Assembly (NCBI GenBank): GCA_033030425.1
Contig: JAUFSD010000009.1
Span: forward strand, 1,240,001 to 1,304,000
Direction of reading: 5' to 3'
From: Verpa conica
Taxonomy: Eukaryota > Ascomycota > Pezizomycetes > Pezizales > Morchellaceae
Length of the DNA: 64,000 nt
A model generated the notes under the pieces. It was not told the DNA's origin, made no database searches, and saw nothing but the letters and a program-made list of their open reading frames with translations. Made by a program: the position numbers and the translations under genes. Shown here piece after piece: positions 46,055 through 57,216 of the stretch (position 1 is the stretch's first letter; each line of letters opens with the position of its first letter).

Positions 46055-48536
46055 TGCCTCCTCACAAGCCAGGCATAGCCCTAGCGCTGCAGCTGAATTG
46101 CGCTAAGGGACAGGCCTCCACTTTTTCAGTTATCCAAAAAGTTAGCTCACAAAAAAATGTTTTTTCCCTATTTTTACAAGAACCATGGGTTTCAGAGACG
46201 GGCTCCCCACCCGTCATGCAAAATTTTGATATGTTTATTCCATCCATTAACCCAAAGTGCGTCACCTACATACGGAAAGACTGGGGCCTCAACCCCAGTG
46301 TGTCAATGAAAATCAACAACTCCTTTCTAGGAGTCACAGTTACCATTAACAACACCCGCATCGAACTCTACAATTTGTATTCACCAGGCAGATCCCTACA
46401 TCTCAGAAAAGTTTTGCCCAATTTACGACCCAGTCAAAACTGTTTTATCACCGGGGACCTCAACTGCCACCACGAATGGTGGTACGGTCACAAAACTCCA
46501 ATCCATCCAGCCGTCATAAGAAACGATTCATCCGCCAGTCACATAGTAGATTGGCTTACGGAAGAAGGATTCCAATTACATAACAAATCAAAATACACTC
46601 ACTTCCCTCGCAACGGATGCCTGCCCAGCATTATCGATCTCACTTTCTCAAGAGGCATTCCCAATCAACTCGTACAAGAATGGACTACCGACACGGACGC
46701 ATCACACGGATCGGACCACGCCTGCACACAGACAGCCTGGCTACTAACCCCTTCCAAGACTACACCAAGAAGAGCCTGGAACAGAGCGGACTGGGCAAAA
46801 TTCGATACAATCATCTCAGCCATCGACCCCGCAACACTTAACTGGAACACAGTCACAGCAACGGTCGAAAACACAGACACCATCCTAGCCACTATCGACG
46901 GTGCGATCGAAAAAACAGTCCCCTTTAGAAAAGCCGGCACCAAAGGGCACCCCTGGTGGTCAAAACATTTAGACGACCTAAAAAACGCTGCCAGAAAAGC
47001 AACAAGAAACTACAGGAAAGAAGCCACAGAGGAAAACAAAAAACTAAGAAACAAAGCTCAAAACGACTGGAAAAAGGGAGTCAGGTATGCCAGGAAAGAT
47101 TTCCTCGACCAGGAGCTCAACAACAAAAACAGTAGGACAGTGTGGAGGGCCCTGAAAGGCCTTAAAACATCCACCAGCATACCAGACATACAAGGTGAAA
47201 GCACATTTCGGGGGAAAGTCCATCTTCTTAACAAGACGTTCTTCCCCCATAATGGACGCCCCCCGACTTCCCTCCCCCTAGAGTTCATTTCCCCATTTAC
47301 TAGAAATCTTAGTGATCACTACGCTGCAGTTACGATCGAAGAAATCAACGCCGCCCTTAAACGCGATACAAAAACAGCTCCGGGAATAGATGGCATCGGC
47401 TGGCCAGTAGTCATTCGCATACAACAGGCCAATCCCAGTCTCCTGACCACCCTGTACTCACAACTTCTTTGGCACGGCATACACCCGGAGAGATGGAAGG
47501 CAGCCAAGTGCGTACCCATTCTCAAACCCAGGAAAACAGACACCCTGGACCTGAAATCCTACCGTCCCATATCCCTACTTCCTTGCCTAAGCAAGCTGCT
47601 GGAAGCAATAGTAGCAAGAAGACTCGACCAGTACGGCACACAGTGCGGAGGGCTCTCCGATCAACAAATGGGGGCTAGACCGGGAAAGTCCAGTATGGAC
47701 GCCCTCATGACCATCATGACACCAGCACAGAAGTGGCTCCGCATCAAGAAAGTTACCGGTCAAGAACCAACAAGACCAGCCATTTTAACCAACGATGTTA
47801 AAGGAGCGTTCAACTCGGTTGTCCACTCAACACTCATGCAAATCATGAAGGAAAAGAAGTTCCCGGAGTACATCTGCAAATGGGTCAACAGCTTTAACAC
47901 CAATCGCAGGATTCACTTCGCGTTTGACGGGGAAATGTCACACTCCCTCCCATACAACTCAGGCGTTCCACAAGGCTCCCCACTTTCACCAGTGCTCTAC
48001 ATGATTTTTGCAGATCCCCTGCTACCAACAACAACATCGATCAACGAGGTCAACACCGTATACATGGATGACGACTCCATGCTACAGGGAGGCACTACCC
48101 CACACATTATCAGCAAAAGACTTGGGGACAGGATGGCGGTTAAGGAAGCCAGAGCTACAACCCTTGGACTAGAATTCGCACCAGAGAAAGCGGAACTCAT
48201 ATTTTTGCTCCCCACAACAAGCAAAAGTTCCCCTCCAACAACAACAGTACCCCTATATCAGAAACCCATCCCCCCAGGAGAAGCCATCAAGATTTTAGGA
48301 GTCTATATAGACCAAAAATGCACCTTCAGGGAACAAACCGGCAGAGCAGTCTCCAAAGCCATCACCATTTCGGCAATGATCCGCAATTTTCTAAGGAACC
48401 AGAACATTACGCCACTAGTCACCCACAAGCTAGTACAGTCTCTATTCATCCCAGCCATACTGTGGGGATCGGAGCTGTGGTGGACAGGCGCGGATCACAT
48501 CATTAGAAGAATCAAGCCAGCGTATCTGAGGGCAGC
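46054..48536 (+). pseudogene. LINE ORF2, 5' part: endonuclease and reverse transcriptase
   Basis: First 2483 nt of ORF2. It has an apurinic-type (EEP) endonuclease domain (LQEPWVS, ITGDLNCHHEWW, ASHGSDHACT) at about 46070-46760. The reverse transcriptase follows at about 47330-48300: SYRPISLLPCLSKLLE, NDVKGAFNSV, GVPQGSPLSPVLYMIFADPL, and an active site with YMDDD rather than the usual F/YADD. The frame is open up to the insertion point at 48536/48537, where a solo LTR begins; read through, the ORF stops within the LTR at 48624-48626. It is a pseudogene only because of this insertion: no other stop or frameshift was seen. Removing the LTR and one target-site copy would rejoin the two parts in frame. 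Confidence 0.9.
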
Positions 48537-49794
48537 TGTAACGGGGGTACTCCCAGGGGAGTACTGCCGTACCAAAAAAAACCAACAACCTCCCTTTCTG
48601 ACGAGAAGCTTCAGCAGCGAGGCTTAGAACCGCTCGTCAACACGGAAGGTCGACAGTCCCTAGGCAAAACAGGAATAAGGATTTAATGGATCGATAACTA
48701 AAGACTTTAAAAGGCTCTGCTTCCTAGGGGAAGACAAACGTCTTTAGCAAAGAGTATGAGGGTCTCGGAACAACGGTTGTTCGTTGACTAGCAAGAATGA
48801 ATGTCCTGGGGGAAGGACCGGTTTAAGCTATGATTTTGATTGCGAGCAGGCTGCCAAGAAGCGGGGGAACAATTCCTCCGCGCTTGGAAATCAACTGAGT
48901 CTAGAGCGCCCCTAAGAACTAGCGGGGTCGATAGGCTAGCGACTAAAAAGCGTTGGTTACTAAAAGCTCTGTAACTATTGCTAAGATGGTCCGATTTCAA
49001 ATCCGATTGCACCTATGGACTCGCAGCACTGTCCCCCATATACCCTCCGAGTTAGGTTTGGTTGGACGAATTTTCCTGACGGTTTTGGGGTTATTTTTGG
49101 GGTCCAAAACTTGTCTTTTTGTTAGGGAATCAGCAACTCAGGGGGGCCCCCTCTGCAAACGGCGGGTGGCACAGTGAGGCGCCTCGGGGGTGTTAGAAAA
49201 CATAGAGTCCCCTAGGCAGGGTAACCCACTGGTGATTCCTGCCGTTGCTTAGATTCCTTTCCCACGTTCCTAGTCCAATCTGGGGTCGTGGCGGAGAGGT
49301 AATCTTGATCCATAAGGACCTTAGGGCGACGCACAAGGCCTAGCCCCGTATGGTTCGATTCGTGACGCCGCCAGGTTAATTACTACTTTTGCTGGCGGCC
49401 CTAACTACTAAGCATAGCTTTGCTCTCGTTTCATGGCTCTCGGCCTCTCATAAGATTGGCCATCAACGAAGCTTGTTATTATTCCTCCTAGAGGGACAGG
49501 AGCTTAACTCTGTCCATGGAGGTAACTGCTTCAGTCTCATTGCACTAGTATCTCCCGTAGCTATAAGCTACGGACGCATTACTCTGGTCTCTGTCGCATA
49601 CCGACGACGGTGAGCTTCGCTCCGTCCTAGGAGCTCGCCAGCTCGCTTAGGGATCGGGCTATCATAGTAATGACTTTCCTTAGTATCTATTGACCGGAAT
49701 GGGATAGCTAGTCCTATGCCTCAAGGGAGATCCTTAGGTGTCTCTGCATGGAGAGGTACTTGAGACTAGTCATGACGATGGTTAAATCGTCACA
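48537..49794 (+). mobile_element. solo LTR A inserted in LINE ORF2 (Ty3/gypsy-like)
   Basis: Begins TGTAACGGGGG and ends TCGTCACA, i.e. the TG...CA ends of an LTR, 1258 bp. It is flanked by a perfect 5-bp duplication GCAGC (48532-48536 and 49795-49799). There is no internal retrotransposon sequence, so it is a solo LTR left by LTR-LTR recombination. Its first ~390 bp is nearly identical to the minus-strand LTR at 51250-51725. The remaining block (about 48945-49700) is absent from that copy. The length is large for a fungal LTR. Confidence 0.88.
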
Positions 49795-49799
49795 GCAGC

Positions 49800-50946
49800 C
49801 CGGCTCATCACCGGCCTCCTCAACCACACTCCCGCCAAAATAACCCTACAAGAAGCAGGTCTCCCTACCCTGGAAAACTTGCTCAATTCGAAATCCATTG
49901 GATACGGCGTCAGGACACTCCTTAGCCCGGACTCCAATAAAATCAAAAAAAAACTGCTTCAACTCCTCCGGAAATCTACCCAGAAAACAGGCTTCGGCTT
50001 GGAAAGAATAGCACATCTTTTACAGACAGCATTACACGGCCTTCCAATAGAAGACGCCTCAGACATCTCCGCACCCTGGCTCCCTCAGACACACATTTAT
50101 ATAGCCAGAACCGACAAAGAGACGGAAAGCGCCAGCCACCAAGAATGGGTCAAAAACGCCCCAGACATCTACAGAGTATACACAGACGGCTCCAAAGACG
50201 AATCGGTAAGCGCAGCCTGGGTATCCATAGTCAGTGGCACCGTTCAAAACAAAGGCTCTCTCAATTTAGGCCGCTTTGCAGACATCCTAGACGGCGAACT
50301 AGAAGCCATTTCCCACGCACTCGGCCACCTTAACCACAATAACATCACCAACACCCCCATTTGGCTCTGCGTAGATAACCAGCTGGCTATCCAGCGCCTT
50401 GCGGGAGCAGCAGCTCCAATTCTTGCGCCAGTTCAAAAGTCTCTGCAACACATACAGGTTCTAAACAACAGGGGCTGCGTAGTCCGCGTCCGGTGGACAC
50501 CCTCACACGTCGGTATCAAAGGCAACGACCTAGCAGATAAACTAGCTAGGGACGGTCTCTCACTACTTTGCAATAACCCTATAGTTTCACTCACTTGGCT
50601 AAAAGGACTTCCTCACCGGCTCAGACACGACGGACTCCCACATCACATACCCACTCTCCATCTAGCGTCAGTCAATAAACGACACGCCAGCATTATGTGG
50701 AAAATCAGAAACTCAGTTACCCATCTCGATCAATCCCATTTTTACACACCACCGACTTGCCAGTGCGGAGAAGATATGTCTAGCAAACACATACTACTCG
50801 ACTGCCACCGATACGACCAGCAACGAAAACTCATGATCGAGGAACACTACCCCTCCCACTCATGGGACCAACTCATTAACGATAGCAACTGCTATCCCCT
50901 CATACGATTTGCGCTCAGTACGGAGCTCAATACCAGAAGGAAATAA
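49800..50946 (+). pseudogene. LINE ORF2, 3' part: RNase H and zinc motif
   Basis: Continuation of ORF2 after the solo LTR, in the same frame. It resumes with RLITGLLNHTPAK, the conserved segment after the RT thumb. The RNase HI domain has its four acidic residues: D in YTDGSKDES, E in DGELEAISHAL, D in LCVDNQLAIQ and D in GNDLADKLA, with the catalytic His in WTPSHVGIKG. A CQCGEDMSSKHILLDC zinc-like motif lies at the C terminus, as in Tad and other fungal LINEs. Stop at 50944-50946. Confidence 0.9.
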
Positions 50947-51143
50947 CGGGGCGACCTGCGCGGAGGAAGTTTTTCCTTTGTTTGCAGGCGAGAATGGATA
51001 CGCGGATTTTCTTTTCTTTAAGCTTAAAAACGTTATATGCTATTTGTATTTTTGGGGACGTTTTTGTAGGCGGTCGCTTAGCGACTTACTTAATGGGCCG
51101 AGGGCCTAGATAGGAAATAAATTCTCTCTCTCTCTCTCTCTCT
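50947..51143 (+). mobile_element. LINE 3' untranslated region and CT-rich tail
   Basis: Short 3' UTR after the ORF2 stop, ending GGAAATAAATT followed by a (CT)n run at 51122-51142 instead of poly(A). The element border is taken at the end of this run; a target duplication could not be defined. The function of 51144-51249 is unknown. Confidence 0.6.
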
Positions 51144-51249
51144 TCAGTTAGATTCAATACAAGCTTCTTTCTTCGCTGCCTCTCTGCTGCTTCATCGCTT
51201 TGCGATCGCTGAAACCACTTCTTACTTCGCAAACCTTTGGTATTTTGCT

Positions 51250-51725
51250 TGTAACGGATAGTTACCTTGCCATCGAGTTAGTTGTATCCTGTGGTTACGC
51301 TGTCCTCACGCTGTCCCCCTTGAAATCTATTGACCCCGCTAGTTCTTAGGGGCGCTCTAGACTCAGTTGATTTCCAAGCGCGGAGGAATTGTTCCCCCGC
51401 TCCTTGGCAGCCTGCTCGCAATCAAAAATCATAGCTTAAACCCGTCCTTCCCCCAGGAGAATCATTCTTGCTAGTCAACGAACAACCGTTGTTCAGAGAC
51501 CCTCATACTCTTTGCTAAAGACGTTTGTCTTCCCCTGGGAAGCAGAGCCTTTTAAAGTCTTTAGTTATCTATCCATTAAATCCTTATTCCTGTTTTGCCT
51601 AGGGACTGTCGACCTTCCGTGTTGACGAGCGGTTCTAAGCCTCGCTGCTGAAGCTTCTCGTCAGAAAGGGAGGTTGTTGGTTTTTTTTGGTACGGCAGTA
51701 CTCTCCTGGGAGTGCCCCCGTTACA
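51250..51725 (-). mobile_element. solo LTR B, short form of the LTR A family
   Basis: On the minus strand it starts TGTAACGGGGGC and ends CTATCCGTTACA, giving an 8-bp terminal inverted repeat TGTAACGG/CCGTTACA. 476 bp. About the first 390 bp matches LTR A nearly base for base; it then continues directly into a short ending of about 85 bp. Flanks TTGCT and CTTAA do not form a target duplication, so one border has been rearranged. Confidence 0.82.
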
Positions 51726-51861
51726 CTTAAGTTTGTATGATGACTTCATACAAATGTAAGTACCTAATTTCCGCCAAAAATCCCCAAAAGCCCTTTGAAA
51801 GAAATATCTCCAAAAAAAATAATTAGGCAAGCTTAGAGGGGTTAGCAAACAAGACTCTGCA

Positions 51862-52167
51862 GTGCTGCGTAGTAAATAATGTGGCTGGGCATGAGACTAA
51901 AAATTCACTACTAGAAATTAAGTCAAAAGTCCTCATTTACCCTTTTAGGTAAATGAGGACAGTTTCTTGACACACACCAAAATAAAATGAAATTCCTTTT
52001 CCTTTATGAAAATGAGGTCTTATAAGGCTTAGTATTTGGTCCTTCTCTTCTCCATAATCAGCTGCAAGAAGTGGTTAAAGACTAAAATTAGTTGCCATAA
52101 GCGATAATTCTAAGGTGGTAGCCATAGATCATGGTTTCTGCGGTTGCGCGCCAAACCGTCCGCCGTA
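51862..52167 (-). repeat. right terminal inverted repeat of the nested element
   Basis: 306 bp, reverse complement of 44492-44817. Followed directly by the ATAAGTA duplication at 52168-52174. Confidence 0.93.
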
Positions 52168-52174
52168 ATAAGTA

Positions 52175-52510
52175 CCTAAATATTAGTTTCGGCACAGCTT
52201 TGGGCAATGATTTATATAAAGCGACTATTAGTATAATTGGCTAAATTCCATGGATTTTAGATTATATCAAAGGGTTTGGCAGTCACGACTCACGAGGAAT
52301 CTAGAATATTCTGATAAGACCATAGATGATCAGATAAGATAAAACTTGATAGTTAATTGGCTTGGCACTCACTTGCCCCTTCAAAGAAAAAATAACGCCT
52401 AAGCTCTTAAAATTAAGTGTCAATAATTGTTGCCCGAGGAAATTTCAACTCATCACCGTGCAAGGGCAGCCTGAAAAAAACCTGCCTCCCCACATCCATC
52501 GCTAAGGCTG
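52175..52510. promoter_or_regulatory. spacer and leader upstream of AAA ATPase gene
   Basis: 336 bp right of the mobile island. AT-rich, becoming GC-richer close to the start at 52511. An upstream ATG at 52417 opens a different frame and could be an upstream ORF, since it overlaps the start. Confidence 0.45.
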
Positions 52511-55500
52511 ATGCAAGCTGTCACCCGACGGGCGCTTCTGTCAGTGCTCCCCATTGCGCGACGAAGACCACTCCCGCACTTCCCTATACGACACCTCCGA
52601 AACACAGCGAGATGCTTTCATATCACCCCCAGAGTTTCCCAATCCGACCCAAATGATTCTTCTAAAGCAACCGGTACTCCCACTGATTTCTTTACGAAGA
52701 AGACTGATATTTCGGAGGGCTCGCCACTGAGAGAGACCAATGGTGCTGGAACTGCCGATAGGGGAAATGCAGAATATGGGGAAACTGCAATAACACCGGA
52801 GGCGGAGGAATTTATGGGAGGTAATGGTGAGGATTCACTAGACCGGCCTCAAAGACCACGGGGGCGACCTACGGGCTCAAAATCAAGAAGAGTAATGCCA
52901 AAGGCAGTACCGATAATACAGAAGCCAAATGTACCGCTTTGGTTTCTCGAGCATGGGGTAACGCTGCTGGAGGACAGCATACTAGATCCGGCGAGTAGGA
53001 AACTTGGGATTTCTCCAAGTAAGCCTATCTCAGAGCCCGAGGAGGTATCATCTGAAGAGAAGCCAGTATCGGAAGGGTCGAAGCCTCAAGATACTATGGA
53101 CAAAGCGGTTGACCAACTGCTAGAGGAGATACAGGAGAGAAAGAATCATCGGTACTGGATAGAAAATGTTGTATGGGAGGAGATTAAGGCATATGTACAA
53201 GCCGGATTAATATTGCCCAAAGCACCCTTCCTGGATAGTTTTGCATCGATGAAGTCGAATTGTCTTCTCCACTTTCCAAAAGAAGGTGGTATCTACTGTT
53301 TAGATTCAATAGTGGAGTCTGTGGCATCAGATGTTGGGGCGGATTTGGTTAGGATTGATGCTCAAGATTTGGAGGAGATAGCTGGTGATTTCTTGGGTGA
53401 TTCTCGACATAGTAAGTAAAGACTAACTATGCCAAAGATAATATTTTTCAAGGTCATAAAGCTAACAACTATATAGTGTCTTCCTCTTCTGGATTCTCGT
53501 CTCGTGCAATTCGCTCTCTAGGATATGATGCTCAACTTTCTTCTTCTCTTTCGAAAGAGGCAGAGGAAGTAGAGGAAGATACTGAGGAGAACGAAGAAGA
53601 GGAGTTCGAAGAGGAAGAAGAAGATATTGAACAAGAGAACCCCTTTAATGCTACACCACAAAAGTCATATCAAGCAAATTTTCTCGGCGGTCTTCCTACC
53701 TCTCTACGACAGCTTTTGTTGTCCGGACGATTAGCTGGAGCAACGGTGGTCCCTATATCTTCAGTCGACAGAGAGTCACCGCTCTTTGGTAAACCCCATG
53801 ATATGGTCCTTGACCATTCAAACGAGAAGAAAATACAAGCTCTTTTGGAAGCTCTTATCACTGCCGCCAAAACAAAACGGGCAGCAAAGTCTACCCCCCA
53901 ATCCGCCCCCAATCCACCTTCAGGACCTACGAAATCACAAAATCCACCAACACAAAATAGGACAATAGTTCATATCCGAGATTATCGCGAGCTAGAGAGA
54001 ACAGACTCTGGAGATGCTCTTATCCGTATGCTTCACGAGATAGTGCAACGACGGCGCAGGGAAGGCGAAAGTATCATAATTCTTGGCACAACATCAACGG
54101 AAGAAACTTCAGAAAATCTCACTAAAGCTGGCCTACGCCTGATACAATCTCAACCTGAGGATTCGTACGAGAGGACAATCGTCATACCCCCCCACATTTA
54201 CAACGCTGCGAGTGAAGTTTTTAAGCATGACAAAGAAGCGCGGATACGAGAAGTTAATATTCGACACCTCCGTGATGTGATCCACAGGAGAAGTGGGGAT
54301 ATCGGCCAAGCTGTCACTTTAACAGTTCCGATAGACTGGCACTTGAAAAAAGATGAGGCTCAAAGAACAATCCCGGGGATTGTAGATACAATCTGGAATT
54401 TTGATCGAGTTCACCGTGTTGTGACCACGGTGCTTGGTCAGCGGCTAGACAAAGGAGGGGAGGTTGGAATCGAAGATATCAAACAAGCAGTTCAGCTCCT
54501 TGACAGTAGTGATGCGGTTAAATTTTCCTGGGCTTCAAATGAGCGTCTTCGACAAAAGGCCATAAAGGAATTTGTCGAATTACAAGGAGAATTCAATTCG
54601 ACCATGGCAAATGTTGATGGGCAATGGAAGCGTACGAAGGTGAAATTACCAAAAGACTGTACGCCACATGAGAAGAAACTATTGGGTGGTGTCATAAATC
54701 CCGAGAATATTCACACAGGATTTTCTTCAGTGCGGGCTCCGGATGACACAATCGATGCACTAAAAACTTTGACTTCAATGTCGCTAATCAGGCCAGAAGC
54801 GTTCAAATATGGTGTTTTAGCAACAGACCGGATACCAGGAGTACTACTATACGGACCCCCAGGAACTGGTAAGACCTTGTTGGCGAAAGCTGTTGCCAAG
54901 GAGAGTGGGGCTACTGTACGTCAATTTCCCTATTTGTTACTCAAAATGTGTTACTAACTTTTATTATAGGTTCTTGAGGTCAGTGGATCAGAGATTTTCG
55001 ACATGTATGTCGGTGAAGGCGAAAAGAATGTCAAGGCTATCTTTTCTCTCGCCCAAAAACTCTCTCCCTGTGTTGTATTCATCGATGAGGCCGACGCCAT
55101 CTTCGGCAGTCGCCACAGTCACTCAACCAGGACTGCTCACCGCGAGATCATCAACCAGTTCCTGAAGGAATGGGCCGACCTTACAACCACTGCCTTTATC
55201 ATGGTAGCTACAAACCGCCCCTTTGACCTTGACGATGCTGTCCTCCGCCGTCTCCCCCGTCGAATACTTGTCGATCTTCCTACTCGCGACGACCGTCTTG
55301 AGATTCTCAAGATACACCTTGCAAGCGAAGTCATAGCACCATCGGTATCGCTTCAGGCTATTGCTGATCAGACGAATCTGTTTTCCGGATCTGACCTGAA
55401 GAATGTATGCGTTTCTGCTGCGCTCGCTTGTGTCCGTGAGGAGAACGCCGAAGCGGCAAAGGCAAAGGCCGCGGGGAAGTCATATACGTACCCGGAGAAG

Positions 55501-55707
55501 AGGTTATTAGAAGACCGTCACTTCTCCAAGGCACTTGAGGAAATTAGTGCTAGTATCAGCGATGATATGTCCTCGCTCACGGAAATTAGGAAGTTCGATG
55601 AGAAGTATGGAGAGAAGAAAGGGAAGAAGAAAAGAAAGGCAAACTGGGGCTTTGGGCTGGGTGATCAACCTGAGGCGCAAGGTACGGGTAGAGTAAGGGT
55701 TGATTGA
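52511..55707 (+). CDS. Mitochondrial AAA ATPase, Msp1/ATAD1-related
   Basis: Exons 52511-53411, 53477-54915 and 54970-55707 give about 1025 residues. The N terminus is Arg-rich with a mitochondrial-type presequence (MQAVTRRALLSVLPIARRRP ... ARCFHITPRVS). The first 650 residues are a fungal-specific extension with an acidic tract (EEDTEENEEEEFEEEEED). The AAA module has Walker A YGPPGTGKTLLAKA, the split TVLEVSGSEIFDMYVGEGEKNV across intron 2, Walker B VVFIDEADAIFGSR, sensor 1 MVATNRPFDLD and LRRLPRRILVDLPTR, the pattern of the Msp1/ATAD1 subgroup. Probable role: extraction or quality control of mitochondrial proteins. It ends in a basic KKGKKKRK segment. Family assignment is strong, the specific substrate unknown. 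Confidence 0.87.
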
Positions 55708-57119
55708 TTGGCTACCTTTTGCTTTTCCTATTCTATGATTTGGGAAATAGACAAAATAAAACGAATTCAATGGCGTTATGTGTAGCCTTTGTAATATATG
55801 ATGATATATCTTGCGATTTTTCCTTCCTCCACACTGTATTTAGATTTCGGGCTTTTGGGTTACCTGTTGATACTTGTGATCTAAACTAGGAAATGGTAGT
55901 GGGGTTGTAATCTGTGATAATGGATTACATATAAGTATCATGAAATAGTCTGAAATAGTTTGATATCCTGCAGATGAAAATCACACTGCCCAGAGTGAGC
56001 TTCTCCCCTCCTCATCTCAATCATATTGTGTAAACATATGGAAGCCCTATTGACTATTCGGAGATAATTCTTACCGCTGAGTGGTAACCTCCTGAGCCAG
56101 TGGAAAAGGGGGCTTGTACACTCTGAAGTAACGTTTGTGATATGACGGGGCCAAGCACAGCCCAGCTGCTCAAATAGACGCAAATATAGCTCACTTACGG
56201 GAGGCCCGGTCTCCCAATAGAAAAGCCCCCACACCGATTGCAGAGGACCGCACGTTCCAACCATTGCAAAGATATATTCTCAAGTCCCGTATTGCTATTT
56301 AGCTATGTATCGCCTTTGTTTCTCCCAGTGATCGGGTACGATTCTTGCTTGCATACTACATGTACTATAACTTATTGGCCTAACGGTGCATACTCTAGGG
56401 GTATATTCCCTAGCATGAAGTCATTCCCAATAGTTTCTATTCACCTCTTCAGGCTACTATCTGAAGAGGCGAGGGCCTCAATATACATAGAAATTTAACC
56501 TGTTACCTCTTTTTAAGCCTTTATATTAGCCTTAAAAGATAATACTCTCTTTTTTGAGCCTAGATAACCAAAGCTAGCAGTTTTATATTCTCTCGAAGTA
56601 ATATTCATGTACTATACACCAGAATAATTCATATACCCGAAAATACATGTAGTATAAGATTTCTTTCTAGAGCCCCCACCACTCTCCGTAACTCCACAAA
56701 ACAAAAACACCACTCAATCAATACTATGAAGAAAATTTTCACCACATTAGCAAGAGACTGGGAGCCCCCACTATTAGAGCATACCAATGCAGCAATTATT
56801 CACTTATTTACAACCTACCTTGCTAATTCACAGGTTCTCACTCGTGGCTCGATACTCCGGTCTGAGCTGGTTCCTTGAATCTATGGACATCTAGGCCTCG
56901 AGACACTATCCAGTCTTGATACTTTTAGGATCTCCTATGAAGAGCCCTATATATACACATACTTTTGGTTGCTACGCACTGGTGTAGAACAAAATATTCC
57001 CTCGGTGAGGTTCCCTCCTCTTTAACCCTACTTACTGCTGGAGGGCATTTTTTTATTCTTCCTGAATGTGGACGGAAAGCCCCCCCCAGACTTATGACAG
57101 CAAAATTCTATGTACAGAA
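55708..57119. other. intergenic region
   Basis: 1.4 kb. A 108-codon ORF on the minus strand at 55938-56264 has no recognisable domain and is not called. The rest is AT-rich; no repeat was identified. Confidence 0.5.
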
Positions 57120-57216
57120 GTTTATAAAAACCCCTCCCCCAGTTCTCCTTCTCCTTCTCCTTCTCCCCCTCCTTCTCTCCTTCTCTCCTTCTCCTCCTCC
57201 TCCCCTCCTCCTCCAC
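57120..57216 (+). promoter_or_regulatory. TATA box and CT-rich initiator of the structured-RNA locus
   Basis: TTTATAAAAACCCC at 57120-57133 is a good TATA box. It is followed by a long CTTCTCCTTCTCC tract (57142-57215), the usual fungal layout of TATA then CT-rich DNA before the transcription start. The CT tract is also a low-complexity microsatellite, so part of the signal may be chance. Confidence 0.45.

Larger units (their letters stand above)
44492..52167. mobile_element. nested element: long-TIR transposon (non-autonomous) carrying a LINE and two solo LTRs
   Basis: Outer ends TACGGCGGACGGTTTGG / complement begin at 44492 and finish at 52167. The direct repeat ATAAGTA (44485-44491 and 52168-52174) is a perfect 7-bp target duplication, so the whole 7.68 kb behaves as one insertion. 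No DNA transposase ORF is present. The interior holds a 5'-truncated LINE (about 45.0-51.14 kb), a solo LTR inside that LINE (48537-49794) and a second solo LTR (51250-51725, minus). The likely order is: TIR element first, then LINE, then LTRs. The 7-bp duplication with about 300-bp TIRs does not match the common Tc1/mariner or PiggyBac patterns, so the superfamily is open (hAT-, Dada- or MULE-like). Confidence 0.9.

Noticed and set aside
49289..49372. Candidate tRNA-Ser/Leu-like gene inside LTR A.
   Set aside because: Box A and B match, but the acceptor and T stems do not pair, so no functional tRNA is called; kept only as a finding about structure.
51121..51143. (CT)n run considered as an independent microsatellite.
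   Set aside because: Its position right after the LINE 3' UTR makes it more likely the element's own tail.
53412..53476. Possible separate gene starting at 53476 after the 302-codon ORF at 52511.
   Set aside because: A GTAAGT...TATAG intron joins both in frame into one AAA ATPase with a mitochondrial leader.
55938..56264. 108-codon minus-strand ORF after the AAA ATPase.
   Set aside because: No recognisable domain and no splice partner; could be a decayed fragment.
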